Assembly: GCA_012032065.1 (NCBI GenBank)
Contig: JAAURV010000230.1
Coordinates: forward strand, 1 to 5,356
Direction of reading: 5' to 3'
Source: Hyphomicrobiales bacterium
Lineage (GTDB): Bacteria > Pseudomonadota > Alphaproteobacteria > Rhizobiales > Aestuariivirgaceae
Length of the DNA: 5,356 bases
Below, piece by piece: positions 1 to 5,017 of this stretch; position 1 is the first letter of the stretch, and each line of letters starts with the position of its first letter. The notes beneath the pieces were generated by a model that saw only the letters and a program-made list of their open reading frames with translations, did no database searches and had not been told where the DNA came from. The translations under genes were made by a program, and so were the position numbers.

Positions 1-1183
1 GTTCGGGCAGGCCAAAGACCTCGGCCACCCCTTCCAGAAGCTTCGCTTGCGACGCGGACTCGGCGATCCGCCGCCCCAGCGCTTCTCGCGCATTGGTTGT
101 TGCGTGCTCGACCAGCATCCGCTTCTCGCCGCGCTGCGGAACCAGCACATCAACTTTGAACCCAGCCTTGGCGGAAAGTGCTTCCGAGAGCAGTTCCCTT
201 TCGTCAATCTCATGCGAAAGCAGCACGCGCTTCGGAACCGGTTTGTCGTCGTAGAATTGCGCCACAAAAGGTCCCAAAACTTCGCTTTCGGACAGGCTCT
301 TCTCGGCGCGTGGAAAATATGCGCGGTTGCCCCAGTTTTGATGCGCGCGGAAGAAGAAAACCTGCACGCAGGTCTGCCCCCCATCCTGGGCTACGCCAAA
401 GACATCGGCCTCGTCCGTTTCCTCCGGGTTGATGCCCTGCTGCTGGGTGACAAAACTCATGGCCTGAATGCGGTCGCGGTACCGCGCCGCGGTTTCGAAC
501 TCGAGACGCTCCGAAGCCTCTTCCATCAGTTTCGCAAGTTCCGCCTTTACCGCTTGGCTCTTGCCGTCAAGAAACTGCTCGGCTTCGTGCACCAGTACCG
601 CATGATCCGCCTCGCCGATATAACCGACGCAAGGGGCTGAGCAGCGTTTGATCTGATACAGCAGGCAGGGCCTTGTGCGGTTATCGTAAACGCTTTGATT
701 ACATGATCTTATGAGAAATGCCTTCTGTAACGTATTAATCGCCCGGTTGACCGCTCCGGCGGATGCGAAGGGGCCATAATAGTTGCCTTTCCGGCTGCGG
801 CTGCCCCGGTGTTTGGCAAGCTGTGCAACAGGGTGTTCCTTGGCGATCAGAATGTACGGAAACGACTTGTCGTCGCGCAGCGTGACGTTGAATCTGGGGC
901 GGTGTTTCTTGATCAGATTTGCTTCCAGAAGCAGCGCCTCGGCTTCCGTATTCGTGGTCACGAATTCCATGTTGCAGGTGAGCGAAATCATCGCCGCGAT
1001 GCGGTTCGTATGGCCCATCATCCGGGTGTAATTCGATACCCGGTTTTTGAGGTTCCGCGCCTTACCGACATAGATCACTTCGCCCACCGCATTGTACATG
1101 CGATAGACCCCCGGTTTGGAGGGCAAACGGCGCACGAAATCGCGGATCAGATCGGCGCCAAGAAGTGGCTCGTTTTCACTCAT
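1..1183 (-). CDS. uvrC: Excinuclease ABC subunit C (UvrC), N-terminal 394 residues, runs off left edge
   Basis: UvrC makes the dual incisions of nucleotide-excision repair, joining the UvrB-DNA complex in the cytoplasm. The frame is open from ATG at 1183 to base 1. The GIY-YIG nuclease domain is at the N-terminus: GVY at residues 25-27, YVG at 38-40, Arg43, and a Glu in LLLEANLIKK (about residue 87) matching the catalytic glutamate. Four cysteines at 161, 173, 181 and 185 have the 12/8/4 spacing of the UvrC iron-sulfur cluster. The UVR (UvrB-binding) helix pair is at about 204-242 (FETAARYRDRI). The C-terminal RNase H-like nuclease and helix-hairpin-helix domains lie outside the window; the family is usually about 600 or more residues. 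The start is ATG 1183, whose upstream ribosome site is weak. An in-frame ATG at 1225 would add 14 residues, but it also has no good ribosome site. The gene lies 185 bp downstream of folB. Confidence 0.97.
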   Translation of the reverse strand, partial: MSENEPLLGADLIRDFVRRLPSKPGVYRMYNAVGEVIYVGKARNLKNRVSNYTRMMGHTNRIAAMISLTCNMEFVTTNTEAEALLLEANLIKKHRPRFNVTLRDDKSFPYILIAKEHPVAQLAKHRGSRSRKGNYYGPFASAGAVNRAINTLQKAFLIRSCNQSVYDNRTRPCLLYQIKRCSAPCVGYIGEADHAVLVHEAEQFLDGKSQAVKAELAKLMEEASERLEFETAARYRDRIQAMSFVTQQQGINPEETDEADVFGVAQDGGQTCVQVFFFRAHQNWGNRAYFPRAEKSLSESEVLGPFVAQFYDDKPVPKRVLLSHEIDERELLSEALSAKAGFKVDVLVPQRGEKRMLVEHATTNAREALGRRIAESASQAKLLEGVAEVFGLPE

Positions 1184-1218
1184 GAATTGCTCGCATTTCG
1201 CGCGCCAAATGTGCGCCT

Positions 1219-1280
1219 TTTGCATGCAAATTGCTGTCAGTTGCGCGGCATGATTTTGAGTGCAGCGGCGAGTGCAAAAT
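1219..1280. promoter_or_regulatory. Repeat-rich leader of uvrC (possible regulatory sites)
   Basis: The 185-bp gap between folB and uvrC holds a perfect 12-bp palindrome, TTTGCATGCAAA (1219-1230), about 36 bp upstream of the uvrC start. It also holds two direct GAGTGCA repeats 12 bp apart (1258-1264, 1270-1276), enclosed by an ATTTTG/CAAAAT inverted pair (1253-1258, 1275-1280). These are seen directly. A binding role is inference only. I found no LexA-type GTTC-N7-GTTC site. Confidence 0.25.
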
Positions 1281-1310
1281 GTTCGATGATTTGAGCAGGC
1301 TGGAATACAT

Positions 1311-1344
1311 TTTATAGTTGTGTTCGTTCAAAAAATTGTTTCAA
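1311..1344 (-). promoter_or_regulatory. AT-rich patch, candidate uvrC promoter
   Basis: Read on the minus strand, this AT-rich stretch in a GC-rich window contains TTGAAA (1344-1339), TTGAAC (1331-1326) and TATAAA (1316-1311). The boxes do not sit at the usual 16-18 bp spacing (22 and 9 bp), so this is only a candidate. A promoter in this gap would let uvrC be transcribed separately from folB. Confidence 0.22.
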
Positions 1345-1368
1345 CTTTGTCGAAGCGACACGCCCCTG

Positions 1369-1773
1369 CTAGCTTCTCGTCCGCTCGATCTCGATGCCGA
1401 CACTCCTTGCGTTCTTGATGATGTCGGGCTTCTCGATCCGGACTCTGGCACCCACCACGCGCTTGTCCTTGAGGCAGGCTTCCGCGATCCGCTCGGCCAG
1501 CGTTTCGACCAGGTTCACATGGCCCTCGCGAATGATTTTCTCAACCTTCTTCACCACCACTTCGTAGCTCACCACCTGGGAAATGTCGTCGGAGAGCGGG
1601 TCCTTGCCCTCATGCACGGAGAGATCGATATTGACGATGATCCGCTGCGGATCGCGCTTCTCGTGTTCATGGATACCAAGCAGCGCCTTGAGCTCCAGAT
1701 CGCGCACGAAGACATGGCGGAGCCTCAGGCCGGCATCGGCCACGTGATGGATCAGTTTCGGATTGCTGCCCAT
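1369..1773 (-). CDS. folB: Dihydroneopterin aldolase (FolB)
   Basis: FolB cleaves 7,8-dihydroneopterin to 6-hydroxymethyl-dihydropterin and glycolaldehyde in cytoplasmic folate synthesis. The 134-residue product has the usual family length. It shows the signature VRDLELKALLGIHEHEK (residues 23-39), Tyr70 in SYEVV, Glu90 in NLVETLAE, and Lys115 in RIEKPDI. These match the family's active-site Tyr, Glu and Lys in order and spacing. I chose ATG 1773, preceded by a weak GGGG about 6 nt upstream. A TTG at 1779 would add two residues. The gene starts inside the 3' end of the pteridine reductase frame, which implies translational coupling and a shared pteridine pathway. The next gene downstream is uvrC. 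The stop is TAG at 1369-1371. Confidence 0.95.
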   Translation of the reverse strand: MGSNPKLIHHVADAGLRLRHVFVRDLELKALLGIHEHEKRDPQRIIVNIDLSVHEGKDPLSDDISQVVSYEVVVKKVEKIIREGHVNLVETLAERIAEACLKDKRVVGARVRIEKPDIIKNARSVGIEIERTRS

Positions 1774-2518
1774 GTTCAACCCCGGTCATGTCTGGCGTCT
1801 GCCAGAGCAGATGCTGCCCACCATCGAGCGCAATCATCTGCCCTGTCATTGCCGGCTGAGAGATTATGAATAACACGGTGGCGGCGATTTCCTGAGGCGA
1901 CGTGCCGCGCGCGAGAAGCGTCGACTTCGAGAGTTTCTCGAAAGCCTCCTTGCTCATGCCCTTGTGCGGCAGCGCCGGGCCTGGACCGATGGCATTGACC
2001 CGGATGCGTGGCGCAAGCGCCTGCGCCAGCGTGCGGGTCGCCGTCCACAGGCCCGACTTAGCGATCGTATACGAGAAATAGTCCGGCGCCAGTTTCCACA
2101 CCCGCTGGTCCACCAAGTTGATGATGTTGCCGGAGGCGTTGGCGGGGAGCTGCTTCGCAAAGGCCTGGGCCAGCAGCACCGGAGCCTTCAGATTGATGTC
2201 GATCTGCCACGCCCAACTCTCGGGCGTCATGTTTTCAATGCGGTCGTCATCAAAGACCGAGGCATTGTTGATGAGGCCCGTAAGCGGTCCCAGCGCCGAC
2301 TTCGCTTCGTCCACGAGCCGGGCAGGCATTGCTGCATCAGCAAGGTTGCCCTGCACGATGACGCAGCGGCGGCCGAGAAGCTCGATCTCTTTCGCCAGCG
2401 CCTCGCCGTCGGTTTTGGAGCGATTGCAATGAATGGCAAGGTCGTGACCCGCCTTGGCGAGTACGATAGAAATTTCCCGCCCGATCCGCCGCGCCGCGCC
2501 CGTTACAAGAAAAACCAT
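1667..2518 (-). CDS. FolM/PTR1-like pteridine reductase (SDR family)
   Basis: This is a short-chain dehydrogenase/reductase of 283 codons. The Rossmann motif TGAARRIG is at residues 6-13, the NADPH-type HCNRS at 30-34, and NNAS at 84-87. The catalytic set is Asp137, Tyr150 and Lys154 (DQRVWK...YTIAK). Asp instead of Ser, placed 13 residues before Tyr, is the pattern of pteridine reductase PTR1 and of FolM. The probable reaction is therefore NADPH-dependent reduction of dihydrobiopterin, dihydromonapterin or dihydrofolate, which fits the neighbouring folB. ATG 2518 is chosen because AGAGAGG lies 6 nt upstream (2525-2531). The frame stays open upstream to 2818 but only as an antisense-like shadow of the cupin gene. 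Family members normally end just after the DGGQH-WQTPD motif (here 232-243). This frame runs about 40 further residues through the start of folB, so the true end may be near 1776 if one base is missing from the C4 run at 1780-1783. Confidence 0.9.
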   Translation of the reverse strand: MVFLVTGAARRIGREISIVLAKAGHDLAIHCNRSKTDGEALAKEIELLGRRCVIVQGNLADAAMPARLVDEAKSALGPLTGLINNASVFDDDRIENMTPESWAWQIDINLKAPVLLAQAFAKQLPANASGNIINLVDQRVWKLAPDYFSYTIAKSGLWTATRTLAQALAPRIRVNAIGPGPALPHKGMSKEAFEKLSKSTLLARGTSPQEIAATVLFIISQPAMTGQMIALDGGQHLLWQTPDMTGVEHGQQSETDPSRGRCRPEAPPCLRARSGAQGAAWYP

Positions 2519-2572
2519 GCCGAACCTCTCTTCCCGCACCCGCTTATTGGACGCGGCGGCCTGAGCGCAAGT

Positions 2573-2599
2573 GTCCTCTCCCGCTACGCGGGCGAGGAC
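2573..2599. repeat. Hairpin palindrome over the stop codon of the cupin gene
   Basis: The arms GTCCTC-T-CCCGC and GCGGG-C-GAGGAC pair over 11 bp with one mismatch, around a TAC loop. The right arm codes for the last residues of the cupin protein and the stop TAG is in the loop region (2584-2586). There is no T-tract, so it is not a standard intrinsic terminator. It resembles the short C-rich/G-rich palindromes scattered through alphaproteobacterial intergenic DNA and the other hairpins in this window. Confidence 0.6.
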
Positions 2600-2961
2600 G
2601 TTTTCGGCATCAGGATCACATAGTGCTTGCGGAGCGTCTTCACCGTCTCCCAACTTCCCTTGAAGCCCGCCGGAATGATGAAGCCGTCGCCCTTCTTCAC
2701 CCGCCACTTCTTGCCGGTTTCGCTGCGCAGGACCGCTTCGCCCGAGATGATGTGGCAGAACTCCCATTCGGTGTAGGCGCACTTCACCTGACCCGGGGTC
2801 TGCTCCCAGATGCCGCAAAAGAGCCGCCCGTCCTCGCCAGTGAAATGGTTCCAGGTCTTGGTGAGGCCTTTGCCCTTGACGAGCTTTGCGGGATCAGGCG
2901 CCCCCTTCTCCACCTTCGGCGCCTTGCGGCCTGTTGTTTTCATGATGATGATGTCGGACAT
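2584..2961 (-). CDS. Small cupin-domain protein (cupin_3 / DUF861-like)
   Basis: This 125-residue protein forms a single cupin barrel of the cupin_3 type, the fold also seen in ureidoglycine aminohydrolase and EutQ-like proteins. The family pattern is clear: GIWEQTPG at residues 50-57, Y-x3-EFCHIISGEAVL at 63-78, KKGDGFIIPAGFKGSWE at 89-105, then a terminal KHYVIL strand. It is degenerate against the metal-binding cupin motifs: motif 1 keeps only Glu67 and His70, and motif 2 has G-x5-P-x-G but Trp104 where a metal-binding His is usual. Substrate and reaction are unknown; small-molecule binding is likely. The start is ATG 2961, with GGAG 6 nt upstream (2968-2971). It is first in the leftward gene run and lies 65 bp before the pteridine reductase, with a hairpin between. 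A functional link to folate is not shown. Confidence 0.9.
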   Translation of the reverse strand: MSDIIIMKTTGRKAPKVEKGAPDPAKLVKGKGLTKTWNHFTGEDGRLFCGIWEQTPGQVKCAYTEWEFCHIISGEAVLRSETGKKWRVKKGDGFIIPAGFKGSWETVKTLRKHYVILMPKTSSPA

Positions 2962-3083
2962 GAGGGTCTCCGTTTTCCTTCTGTGCAGGAATAGTGTTCG
3001 AACAGCTTGAAGGCACCCGGTTTCTTATGGTCCCGCCCGCAATCTCGACGAGCCCGGCCTGTATACCGAAGAAAACATGGTCT

Positions 3084-3111
3084 TGCCATCTATACGCCAT
3101 TGGCGTATAGA
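3084..3111 (+). promoter_or_regulatory. Candidate promoter of the toxin-antitoxin operon
   Basis: TTGCCA (3084-3089) and TATAGA (3106-3111) are separated by 16 bp, a fair sigma-70-like match. Transcription would begin about 7 nt after the -10 box, at or next to the toxin ATG at 3118. The mRNA may therefore be leaderless, which agrees with the lack of any Shine-Dalgarno sequence before that ATG. Confidence 0.5.
3089..3111. promoter_or_regulatory. Inverted-repeat operator of the toxin-antitoxin operon
   Basis: There are perfect 10-bp arms, TCTATACGCC and GGCGTATAGA, around ATT. The repeat covers the spacer and -10 box of the candidate promoter and ends 6 bp before the toxin start. This is the expected place and form of an operator bound by the helix-turn-helix antitoxin (or the toxin-antitoxin complex) for autorepression. 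Binding is inferred from position and from the general behaviour of HigA-like antitoxins. Confidence 0.75.
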
Positions 3112-3117
3112 CGCCTT

Positions 3118-3473
3118 ATGACCGTCCGTATCGCCGTCGTCGAGACGCCAGCATATCTTGCGAAGGCAGAACACATCATGGGCGAGGAAGAGCGGTGGGT
3201 GGTTGTTGATATGGTTTCGCTCAATCCGCTTGGCGGCGTTCTGATCCGTGGCTCGGGAGGATTGCGCAAGATGCGGATTGCTCTGGAAGGTCGGGGTAAG
3301 CGTGGCGGAGGGCGGGTGATCTACTGGTTTCACTCGCCGAGATTTCCCGCGGTGCTGCTCTGGGCTTTCGCCAAAACGAGGCGTCGGATCTGAGTGCGGC
3401 GCAGCTGGTGCAGGTCAAATTGATCGCTGGTCGGTTGATCGAGGACTTTGGAGGAAGGCATGAAAAAAACTGA
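3118..3473 (+). pseudogene. HigB/RelE-family toxin, frame broken near 3376
   Basis: RelE/HigB-type toxins are mRNA-cleaving, ribosome-associated endoribonucleases neutralised by the antitoxin encoded next to them. The frame from ATG 3118 shows the family pattern: VRIAVVETPAYLAKA at the start, RGSGGLRKMR at residues 44-53, KRGGGRVIYWF at 61-71, and FAK at 84-86. It then stops after only 91 residues (TGA 3391-3393). One frame over, the codons from 3375 read NEASDLSAAQLVQVKL and onward to TGA 3471-3473, a normal family C-terminus. One extra A in the A4 run 3373-3376 would join the two into about 118 residues. The restored gene would overlap the antitoxin by 14 nt, the usual toxin-first arrangement. 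As written, the last helix is lost and toxicity is doubtful. The break could be a real mutation or an assembly error. Confidence 0.85.
3450..3454 (+). promoter_or_regulatory. Strong ribosome binding site of the antitoxin
   Basis: GGAGG lies 5 nt before ATG 3460 and decides that start over the in-frame TTG at 3448, which would place the site inside the coding region. It lies within the 3' end of the restored toxin frame, so antitoxin translation can begin independently of the broken toxin. Confidence 0.8.
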
Positions 3474-3759
3474 TTTCGACGGCTTGCTCAAGAGTCTTAG
3501 GGAAGCGCGGAGCTTCGCGCGTGGGCGCACGCCCAAGGGCCTCAAGGTTCACGTACCGGCGGATTTCGATGTGGCGGCGATCCGTGGTCGCACCGGCCTG
3601 TCGCAATCGGCCTTTGCGGGCTGCATTGGCGTTTCGCCAGCCACGCTGCGTAACTGGGAGCAAGGACGCCGCCGCCCCGAAGGCCCGGCGCGTGTGCTGC
3701 TGGCGCTGCTCGCCCGCAATCCCGCGATCGTCGAAACCATGCTGAAACCGGCGGCGTGA
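3460..3759 (+). CDS. HigA/NadS-like helix-turn-helix antitoxin
   Basis: This 99-residue cytoplasmic DNA-binding protein has a HTH_3/Xre-type domain at residues 38-72: VAAIRGRTGLSQSAFAGCIGVS, then PATLRNWEQGRRRP. The LSQ...FA...GVS...TL..WE.G.R.P pattern is typical of antitoxins paired with HigB/COG4737-type toxins. The N-terminal 35 residues are the likely toxin-contact region, and the tail RNPAIVETML is also typical of the family. It should neutralise the upstream toxin and repress their shared promoter through the inverted repeat at 3089-3111. It appears intact even though the toxin frame is broken, so it may now be an orphan regulator. ATG 3460 is chosen for its strong GGAGG. The stop is TGA 3757-3759, only 9 bp before a strong hairpin. 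Confidence 0.92.
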   Translation: MKKTDFDGLLKSLREARSFARGRTPKGLKVHVPADFDVAAIRGRTGLSQSAFAGCIGVSPATLRNWEQGRRRPEGPARVLLALLARNPAIVETMLKPAA

Positions 3760-3768
3760 AGACACTCT

Positions 3769-3791
3769 CTTCCCCAGCTTTGCTGGGGAAG
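3769..3791. repeat. Perfect 10-bp-stem hairpin after the antitoxin
   Basis: CTTCCCCAGC, TTT loop, GCTGGGGAAG. It lies 9 bp past the antitoxin stop, between two convergent genes. No T-run follows on either strand, so a factor-independent terminator is not supported. It may still act as a 3' mRNA stabiliser, and it forms the left end of the mosaic repeat that follows. Confidence 0.8.
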
Positions 3792-3904
3792 TGGCTCGTA
3801 GAGCCGATGGTGTTCGGCATGGAACTCCGCGCCCCGCCTTCAATCGAACCCTATGCCACACACCCCCTCGCCGCTTCGCGGCACTCCCCAACGAGTTGGG
3901 GGAG
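3769..3904. repeat. Mosaic intergenic repeat made of four hairpins
   Basis: The spacer between the convergent antitoxin and DUF1176 genes is almost filled by palindromes: 3769-3791 (10-bp stem), GGCTC/GAGCC at 3793-3805, GCCGC/GCGGC at 3870-3882, and CTCCCCAAC/GTTGGGGGAG at 3884-3904. The outer ends are also roughly inverted copies of each other (CTCTTCCCCA and TGGGGGAG). The layout resembles the REP/BIME-like mosaic elements known in alphaproteobacterial intergenic regions. Membership of a named family cannot be settled from one copy. It ends 3 bp before the DUF1176 stop. Confidence 0.6.
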
Positions 3905-3907
3905 AAA

Positions 3908-5017
3908 TCACTCCTTGTAGTCCTTCGACTTGTAGATCACCGGCCAATCGAGATCGGCGTTTTCGTCGATCTCGTCGCTGCATTTCCTGTAGGTGTAGAG
4001 CTGCAGCTTGAAGCCGTCCGGCATCCATTGATACTGCGCGCTTGAGCCGCAATCGCCGATGCCGCGGAACTTGGTGTGGGTGAACAGCGTCTTCGCCTTC
4101 TCGTCGAACTCCGGCGAGGTGAGTTCCTGGGTGCCGCCCCAGCCCATTTCCTCGGAATAGTCGGCGAAGGTAAGAACCCTGAGTTCGTCCGTGGTCTCCC
4201 GGAACAACACCGCGCTTTCCTGATAGGCGCCGCGCCAGCACAGAACCGCATAGAGCAGGCTGCCATCGCCCAGATCATATTCGTCGACCTTGTAGAGCGA
4301 CTTGTCGCCGCCCTCCTCATTCCATTGGCATTGCGACACCGGCGAGAGCTTCTCGATCTTGACCTTGAATTCGGCGGCAGCTCCTTCCTCGAGTTCGGTG
4401 CTTTCGGACGCCGCGCCATAGGCCGCAACGGCCGCGGAGTTGCCCACGAGCCCCTGCTTCTCATCGATCCACAGCAGCACCGCGGCAAGCCCCGAGAGCG
4501 AGAAGCTTTCGCTTTGCGCCTTGCCATCGCTGGTGAAGCCGAGAGTGACGCTCTGGCCCTTGCGCAATGCCGGGAAGATTTTTTCGAGTGCCGCCTGATC
4601 GGCAAAGCCGGCGCGGTCCTCATCGAGTTTGCTGACGATAGTGGCAGGCAGCGTTTCGCCGGCAACCGCCACGGTGACCGTCTCGCCCTCGGCGGGCTTC
4701 GGCACGTTGTGGACAACGAGTTCGACCGTCCATCCGCCGCCGCCCTGGCTGGCGCGCGCGATGCGCAAGCGATAGCCGGTGCCGCCCGACGCAAGGCCGC
4801 CTTCGCCCGTGACTTCCGCCGTGCAGGAGAACTGATCGCAAGAGGCCATCCAGTCGCGTACGGTTTTGGATTGTTCGGAAGCGAGGGAAGAAGGGCTTGG
4901 GAAAAAGATGGTCACAGCGGCCAACGCTGCGAGCAGCCCACCCTTCCCCCAACGGGAAAGGGTGGGCTTGGCACATGAGTCCTGCCACAAGCGCGAGGGG
5001 ACAATGCCCGTCATCAT
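3908..5017 (-). CDS. Secreted DUF1176-family protein
   Basis: This 369-residue protein belongs to DUF1176, a proteobacterial periplasmic family of unknown function. Family marks are the WMASCDQFSC start of the mature part, SGLAAVLLWIDEKQG (about residues 174-189) and the paired cysteines. A hydrophobic stretch, GLLAALAAVTIFF (27-39), followed by SLAS (44-47) is a Sec signal peptide, with cleavage probably near residue 46. Mature cysteines at 60, 65, 230, 260, 323 and 346 suggest up to three disulfides. The start is ATG 5017: it overlaps the cca stop as ATGA and has AAAGGA 8 nt upstream. The n-region before the hydrophobic core is unusually long (about 26 residues). Residues 17-28 of it are encoded by a 34-nt palindrome. 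The gene is convergent with the antitoxin. The exact role is not known. Confidence 0.9.
   Translation of the reverse strand: MMTGIVPSRLWQDSCAKPTLSRWGKGGLLAALAAVTIFFPSPSSLASEQSKTVRDWMASCDQFSCTAEVTGEGGLASGGTGYRLRIARASQGGGGWTVELVVHNVPKPAEGETVTVAVAGETLPATIVSKLDEDRAGFADQAALEKIFPALRKGQSVTLGFTSDGKAQSESFSLSGLAAVLLWIDEKQGLVGNSAAVAAYGAASESTELEEGAAAEFKVKIEKLSPVSQCQWNEEGGDKSLYKVDEYDLGDGSLLYAVLCWRGAYQESAVLFRETTDELRVLTFADYSEEMGWGGTQELTSPEFDEKAKTLFTHTKFRGIGDCGSSAQYQWMPDGFKLQLYTYRKCSDEIDENADLDWPVIYKSKDYKE
4935..4968. repeat. 34-nt palindrome inside the signal-peptide codons of the DUF1176 gene
   Basis: The 15-bp arms, AGCCCACCCTTCCCC and GGGAAAGGGTGGGCT, pair completely except for one G-T wobble, around a CAAC loop (plus-strand reading). 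It encodes residues 17-28 (KPTLSRWGKGGL) of the secreted protein. The C-rich-arm/G-rich-arm style matches the intergenic hairpins of this window, which suggests that a mobile or repeat-type palindrome was inserted in frame. Confidence 0.85.

Noticed and set aside
47..640. Long plus-strand frame of 197 codons
   Set aside because: It is antisense to clearly conserved uvrC codons (UVR domain and beyond) and has no recognisable domain.
1278..1345. LexA-type SOS box upstream of uvrC
   Set aside because: Several GTTC tetramers occur (1322, 1326, 1282), but none pair at the alphaproteobacterial GTTC-N7-GTTC spacing.
1774..1779. TTG at 1779 as the folB start
   Set aside because: ATG 1773 is two codons away, fits the family, and is the more usual start codon; the difference is minor.
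2519..2818. Extra 100 N-terminal codons of the pteridine reductase frame
   Set aside because: They overlap the cupin gene in another frame, look like shadow sequence, and the ATG at 2518 has a good ribosome site directly before the Rossmann motif.
3007..3117. Upstream extension of the toxin frame to a TTG at 3007
   Set aside because: It would translate through the operator and promoter; family members begin at the VRIAVVETP strand right after ATG 3118.
3370..3380. Programmed ribosomal frameshift in the toxin
   Set aside because: The local codons GCC AAA ACG do not form a good slippery heptamer, because re-pairing AAA to CAA is poor, and no clear stimulatory hairpin follows.
3420..3441. Direct repeat TTGATCG with 15-bp period before the antitoxin
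   Set aside because: It falls in the toxin's C-terminal helix codons (Leu-Ile repeats) in the restored frame, so coding explains it.
3769..3791. Intrinsic terminator for the antitoxin operon
   Set aside because: The stem is strong but no T-tract follows on either strand; it is kept as a repeat hairpin only.
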